From CAIZQW01 sp037133395 (lineage in GTDB: Bacteria > Verrucomicrobiota > Kiritimatiellia > RFP12 > UBA1067), in assembly GCA_037133395.1 (NCBI GenBank), contig JBAXOG010000197.1, forward strand, positions 1-8,045: 8,045 nucleotides of DNA, read 5' to 3'. The notes below the pieces were generated by a model that searched no databases, was not told where the DNA came from, and was given only the letters and a program-made list of their open reading frames with translations. This document shows, piece after piece, positions 4,809 to 8,045 of this stretch (its first letter is position 1; every line of letters begins with the position of its first letter). Position numbers and translations under genes: made by a program.

Positions 4809-7322
4809 TTATTTGACACTCACATCCACCGCCCCGGAATCATGCGACAACGTCAATTCAAGTTCTTGTTTATCCTTGTCCCATGATTGTTTCAGTAATG
4901 CGTGTTGTGGGTTGACGGACACAGATATTTGTCTGGAGCAAGTCAAAACAAGACGAGTCTGTCTTCCATCGGTATATGCGCCCTTGTGATTTGCGTTTGC
5001 CTGGAACCAGAATCCGTCCGCCGTCTGACGCCCCATCATGTACCAATGTGGGATAGCAGTGCCGGAGATTCTACGCAGTAGGCCAGTTCCTCCAAGTTCT
5101 ATGGAATAATTCTGTGCCACATTCTTGTTCTCATGGTTGTTCATCACGAAGATGCGCCCCCCGACTTGACAGACCCACGCATCGCCTGATTTTTGATCAG
5201 GATATTTGGGGTCAAATATGGTCTTCACTGAATTGATGTCCTTCAACTCCGAGAGCTTGACTTTCGTGATGCCGTCCGGCACCGCCACCTCATTAGGGAA
5301 CACGGGGATCATGTAGTAGCGGCCGTTGTTAGGCAAAACCTCATATAATGCGCCATTGTTTGAACGTTCCGAAGCGCCTAGTCTAGTCTTCCAGATCTCC
5401 TTCCGTGACTCGTCCAGCAACGATAACGCGCCATCAAGGCTGACCGAGGCGTAATTGCCATTGTCATTCCGGATGAAAACCTCAATACGGTCGATCTGCC
5501 GCTGAGAGCCTAGATCGAGTTCCCACCATGGTTTATCCTCCGCCTTGGTATGTGTCACCGAACCGGCGCTCCAACAGCCATTGGCAATGCCGTCGGTGGC
5601 GCGTTTGGCATCCCCGCCCATAGAAGTACTGGATTGGCTTGGGACGCCAGTCTTAGCGATATTCTCTTCACCGCTAAAGACCTTCACCTCGGCGATGTTT
5701 AAGATCCCATATGACGTCTTTTGGACACGGACGTAACGAGCGGAATTGAGTGATGGCTTCACATTTGCCACCGGGGAGTTTGCCGTCCTGTCCAATCCAA
5801 CATAATCAGAAATGCCATAGGTGCCCAGATAAAGCGGCGCGTAGGCTCCATAATCTGTGGGGTCGCCGGGCTTTGCCGGATCCGCCATGACGGCGACCCG
5901 CGTGGCCTTGAGCACCTCTGCCTTTGAAGGGATCATCGACTGCTGGACTAAAGCCCTCAGGAATGGCACAACGTAGCGGTCAAGCACCGGTGTCTTATGC
6001 CCGACGGAATCCCAGACCGCTGTGTAAGTGGAACCAATCATCTTTCGGTCGAAGCAATCCATCGACGCGTCATATTTGCCATGTTCTGTCACAGAGGATT
6101 CACCACCGAATTTAAGGACTGCCGTGCCTGCGGCAACCCCGGTGATGAATTTCTGGTTCCAGAATAGTGGTGGCATCTTACGCAGATCCCCATGGGCGGA
6201 TACCGGTGCAAAAAGCTCTGAGAAACCTACATCTTCCCAGTACCATGCCTCGCACCATGTACCACTGTTCTCGACAAGGCCGGCCAACCAGCCACCCATG
6301 ACCGCGCTGGACGCCTCAAAACCAGCACAACGGATGTTTGTCTTAGCGCATGGCACGTAATAAGGGGCGCAGCGTTTCAACGTGTCCAACGAATACCGGG
6401 CGCAGCCTGAGAAAATCCGATCCCAGTTGTAGCGTCCCCAGTTACCGTCGCCTTGAATCAGGTGGCGGCCATATTTGGCGCACAACGGCAACAGTCTTTG
6501 GTAATAAAGCATCTCCTGCTTGCCACGTGCCCCGTACCCCCAGCATGTCTCAGCGATAGTCACTCCAATGGCTTTGGGGCTCTGCTGGAAAATCCGCTCC
6601 AACTCCGTCAAGTCACAATAATGCCCGACTGGTTTATTCGGGCCGCCGCTTCCAACAAAGACCAATGCGCCGGAGCCGGTGGCTTTGGCAACCATGTCGA
6701 TGAAAGAAACGTCATTGCCGTCACGCCCTACACCGAAACGATTGATCTGGAAAGCGACATGCGGTTTCAGGTCATCAGGGATGCATCCCCAGTAGGCGTC
6801 CCACGCGGTGTCGCATTTTTCAAGGTTGTACATGTCGAAGACGGCCAAAGGACGAACAACGGAAATCTCATGGACCGGCCTGGCCGCCACAGAGTGGATA
6901 TCATTGACAGTGAATTTGATTGGGGGCGACCATGGGCCGACAGGATCGTCGGCGATTCGCATCCGCCAATGCCATGTCCCTTGTGGCAACAGATCCTCCG
7001 GCTGCCATGACATCTGCTTCCAATAATGGTAATTTGGCTGTGACGGATCGTTAGGAGCCTCCACGACGCAATCCAGTCGAGGCTTCTCGAATTTATCGTC
7101 GTTGCCAACCTGCAACTGGTACTTCACCGTTCGCCATTTCTTCGTTTGGTCGTTTTGCACTTTCCAACGGAATGAGACGGCTATGTCGGTCACATCCCAG
7201 CCTTCGCCGGGATGCATCAACTCCACAGGCTTGAACAATGTCTGTGCTTTCTCAGCGTGCACACCACTTATACCTAAGAAAACAATTAAACCAATTAAAA
7301 AACGAGACTTCTTGACACTCAT
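4809..7322 (-). CDS. Secreted GH98-like glycoside hydrolase with nested F5/8C domain
   Basis: 837 residues from the preferred ATG at 7322; numbering here uses that start. Residues 1-23 (MSVKKSRFLIGLIVFLGISG then VHA) form a signal peptide. Residues 28-140 are an FN3/Ig-like domain (QGTWHWRMRIADDPVGPWS). Residues 155-520 resemble the GH98 catalytic barrel: LAVFDMYNLE, DDLKPHVAFQINRF, IGVTIAETCWGYG with Glu258, then WCEAWYWEDVGF with Glu358 and Glu363. The barrel-like sequence breaks after ISDYVGLDR. An F5/8C (discoidin) domain follows at about 523-650 (ARYVRVQ, LNIAEVKVFSG, ATDG, PWWELDLG). GH98-type sequence then resumes (NNGRYYMIPVFPNEV) into a C-terminal beta-sandwich. Known GH98 enzymes are inverting endo-acting enzymes on blood-group glycans or xylan; the substrate here is not determinable. 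It is followed closely by the esterase gene, a plausible partner. The GH98 assignment is from memory of family patterns; other TIM-barrel glycosidases remain possible. Confidence 0.68.
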   Translation of the reverse strand: MSVKKSRFLIGLIVFLGISGVHAEKAQTLFKPVELMHPGEGWDVTDIAVSFRWKVQNDQTKKWRTVKYQLQVGNDDKFEKPRLDCVVEAPNDPSQPNYHYWKQMSWQPEDLLPQGTWHWRMRIADDPVGPWSPPIKFTVNDIHSVAARPVHEISVVRPLAVFDMYNLEKCDTAWDAYWGCIPDDLKPHVAFQINRFGVGRDGNDVSFIDMVAKATGSGALVFVGSGGPNKPVGHYCDLTELERIFQQSPKAIGVTIAETCWGYGARGKQEMLYYQRLLPLCAKYGRHLIQGDGNWGRYNWDRIFSGCARYSLDTLKRCAPYYVPCAKTNIRCAGFEASSAVMGGWLAGLVENSGTWCEAWYWEDVGFSELFAPVSAHGDLRKMPPLFWNQKFITGVAAGTAVLKFGGESSVTEHGKYDASMDCFDRKMIGSTYTAVWDSVGHKTPVLDRYVVPFLRALVQQSMIPSKAEVLKATRVAVMADPAKPGDPTDYGAYAPLYLGTYGISDYVGLDRTANSPVANVKPSLNSARYVRVQKTSYGILNIAEVKVFSGEENIAKTGVPSQSSTSMGGDAKRATDGIANGCWSAGSVTHTKAEDKPWWELDLGSQRQIDRIEVFIRNDNGNYASVSLDGALSLLDESRKEIWKTRLGASERSNNGALYEVLPNNGRYYMIPVFPNEVAVPDGITKVKLSELKDINSVKTIFDPKYPDQKSGDAWVCQVGGRIFVMNNHENKNVAQNYSIELGGTGLLRRISGTAIPHWYMMGRQTADGFWFQANANHKGAYTDGRQTRLVLTCSRQISVSVNPQHALLKQSWDKDKQELELTLSHDSGAVDVSVK

Positions 7323-7373
7323 TCTACCCTCATAAATATTAATCATGCCGCACGATCGCCCTCGACTTCTTGA
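7306..7373. repeat. Short direct repeat of GACTTCTTGA flanking the GH98-like start
   Basis: GACTTCTTGA occurs at 7306-7315 (inside the signal-peptide codons) and at 7364-7373 (upstream), 58 bases apart. On the minus strand both copies sit in an ATG-G-xTCAAGAAGTC context. The upstream one opens a 13-codon frame, MGIKKSRAIVRHD, that resembles the n-region MSVKKSR. It may be a decayed duplicate of the gene start or simple chance; ten bases is a short match. Confidence 0.3.
7323..7331 (-). promoter_or_regulatory. Ribosome binding site that sets the GH98-like start at 7322
   Basis: GAGGG (7327-7331) precedes the ATG at 7322 by four bases, and translation from there begins directly with a classic n-region (MSVKKSR). 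The in-frame ATG eight codons upstream (7346) has its nearest GAGGG twelve bases away and would add MINIYEGR before the signal peptide. The downstream start is therefore preferred. Confidence 0.65.
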
Positions 7374-7437
7374 TTCCCATTTTCAAAGCGGCCAATTGTT
7401 AAAATCCACGTTCTATTGATTTCTGCTGATTGGGAGT

Positions 7438-8045
7438 TTACTTTGCCAGTGGTCCACGCAAGGGGATGTAATTCGTCGGGGCACAGGTTCGGTCATAAGC
7501 CGTCTTCGGGAAAACCGAGTGCGCCTGCGCAGGATGCAAACGCGTGGCGTCCGCAAACGTCCGTCCTGGCGTCATCTCCCCCGGCGATCCCTCCAACCCC
7601 AGCGGATCGTTCGCATCGATGTCCAACTGCGGCCAAACCAGCTCTCCGGCCAATTGGCGTTGCTCCTCGCAATGAGCCGTGAGCCGCAACGAATTACAAT
7701 CCAGCCACTGGCTGACCTGCCGATAGTCGGCTTCGCTGATCTTCTTGTCCTTCCAGTGCTGGTAGACCGCCTGCCCCAGCTTGCAGGCCCGTGCACCGTA
7801 ATAGCCGGGAATGGTGCGAGAGCCGCTCTTTCTCGACACCTGGCTTGTCTGAAAGAAAATATCACCCAAATCCGGGTAGTCCATCGCCTGCGGGCCTTTT
7901 TTTTCTTTGGCATGACATGGCAGGCAACTCCTCTGGACAATCGGCCGGATCTGCCTAAAGTAGGAGACGGGCTCGATGCGCCCGAGTTCAGGCTGCGGCA
8001 CAGACGGCTTGCGGCGCATAGCCGTCAAGGATGACGTGTCCATGG
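7438..8045 (-). CDS. HzsA-related protein, C-terminal part with cytochrome c-type haem motif (5' end outside window)
   Basis: The frame is open to the right edge; an internal Met at 8043 is not a convincing start, so this is the end of a larger gene. The visible 201-residue part opens with an AMRRKPS segment and then PVSYFRQIRPIVQRSCLPCH. This is the usual approach to a c-type haem site; CLPCH is at 7912-7926. It continues with a YPDLGD segment and the acidic/aromatic QVSQWLDCNS, a layout I recognise from the C-terminal region of proteins related to hydrazine synthase subunit alpha (HzsA), which are common in PVC bacteria that are not anammox organisms. Their role is unknown; one covalently bound haem in an exported protein would imply electron transfer or redox chemistry. 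No further CxxCH is present in the last 157 residues. An eight-A run (7897-7904) lies just after the haem motif but the frame is intact. Whether it is co-transcribed with the GH98-like gene about 115 bases downstream is unclear. Confidence 0.65.
   Translation of the reverse strand, partial: MDTSSLTAMRRKPSVPQPELGRIEPVSYFRQIRPIVQRSCLPCHAKEKKGPQAMDYPDLGDIFFQTSQVSRKSGSRTIPGYYGARACKLGQAVYQHWKDKKISEADYRQVSQWLDCNSLRLTAHCEEQRQLAGELVWPQLDIDANDPLGLEGSPGEMTPGRTFADATRLHPAQAHSVFPKTAYDRTCAPTNYIPLRGPLAK

Noticed and set aside
7313..7341. Plus-strand TTGACA followed 17 bases later by AATATT
   Set aside because: The downstream plus strand has only shadows of minus-strand genes, so there is nothing for it to drive; the -10 match is poor.
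7323..7346. Longer start of the GH98-like gene at 7346
   Set aside because: No suitably spaced ribosome binding site, and it would put eight extra residues before a typical signal peptide that begins at the ATG at 7322.

Overview
The window looks like an accessory, polysaccharide-processing stretch from a bacterium of the PVC group (Kiritimatiellota, Lentisphaerota or Verrucomicrobiota are the best guesses; Planctomycetota possible). This rests on family content: an HzsA-related cytochrome c-type protein, a GH98-like glycosidase carrying an F5/8C domain, a sialate-O-acetylesterase-like/SGNH protein, a trace of a sulfatase C-terminus, and a large secreted beta-helix protein. It is an inference from protein families, not from a phylogenetic marker.

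Every credible gene is on the minus strand, so transcription runs from high to low coordinates. At the right edge (7438-8045) is the C-terminal third or less of an HzsA-related protein with one CxxCH haem-binding motif. After a gap of about 115 bases comes a secreted GH98-like glycosidase (4809-7322), in which an F5/8C carbohydrate-binding-type domain appears to be nested inside the catalytic fold. Then, 54 bases on, comes a secreted two-domain esterase-like protein (2484-4754). Its N-terminal sialate-O-acetylesterase-like domain has lost its catalytic residues, while a C-terminal SGNH domain keeps the nucleophile serine.

The 280-base gap at 2204-2483 is informative. It holds an open but startless 60-codon stretch resembling the C-terminus of a sulfatase (probable gene remnant). 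Inside the end of that remnant lies a good sigma70-type promoter (TTGACA-17-TTGAAT). The roughly 100-base leader that follows carries three dyad symmetries, the last overlapping the ribosome binding site. This promoter should drive the 693-residue secreted beta-helix protein (122-2203) and, 14 bases after it, the start of another secreted protein cut by the left edge (1-107).

Working picture (inference): the GH98-like enzyme and the SGNH esterase form a secreted pair that cuts and de-esterifies a decorated glycan (complex xylan or an animal/algal glycan), possibly once with a sulfatase. The beta-helix protein and its partner form a separately regulated surface or secreted unit. All four genes whose N-termini are visible encode signal peptides. 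No RNA genes, CRISPR arrays, insertion sequences or transposases were seen.
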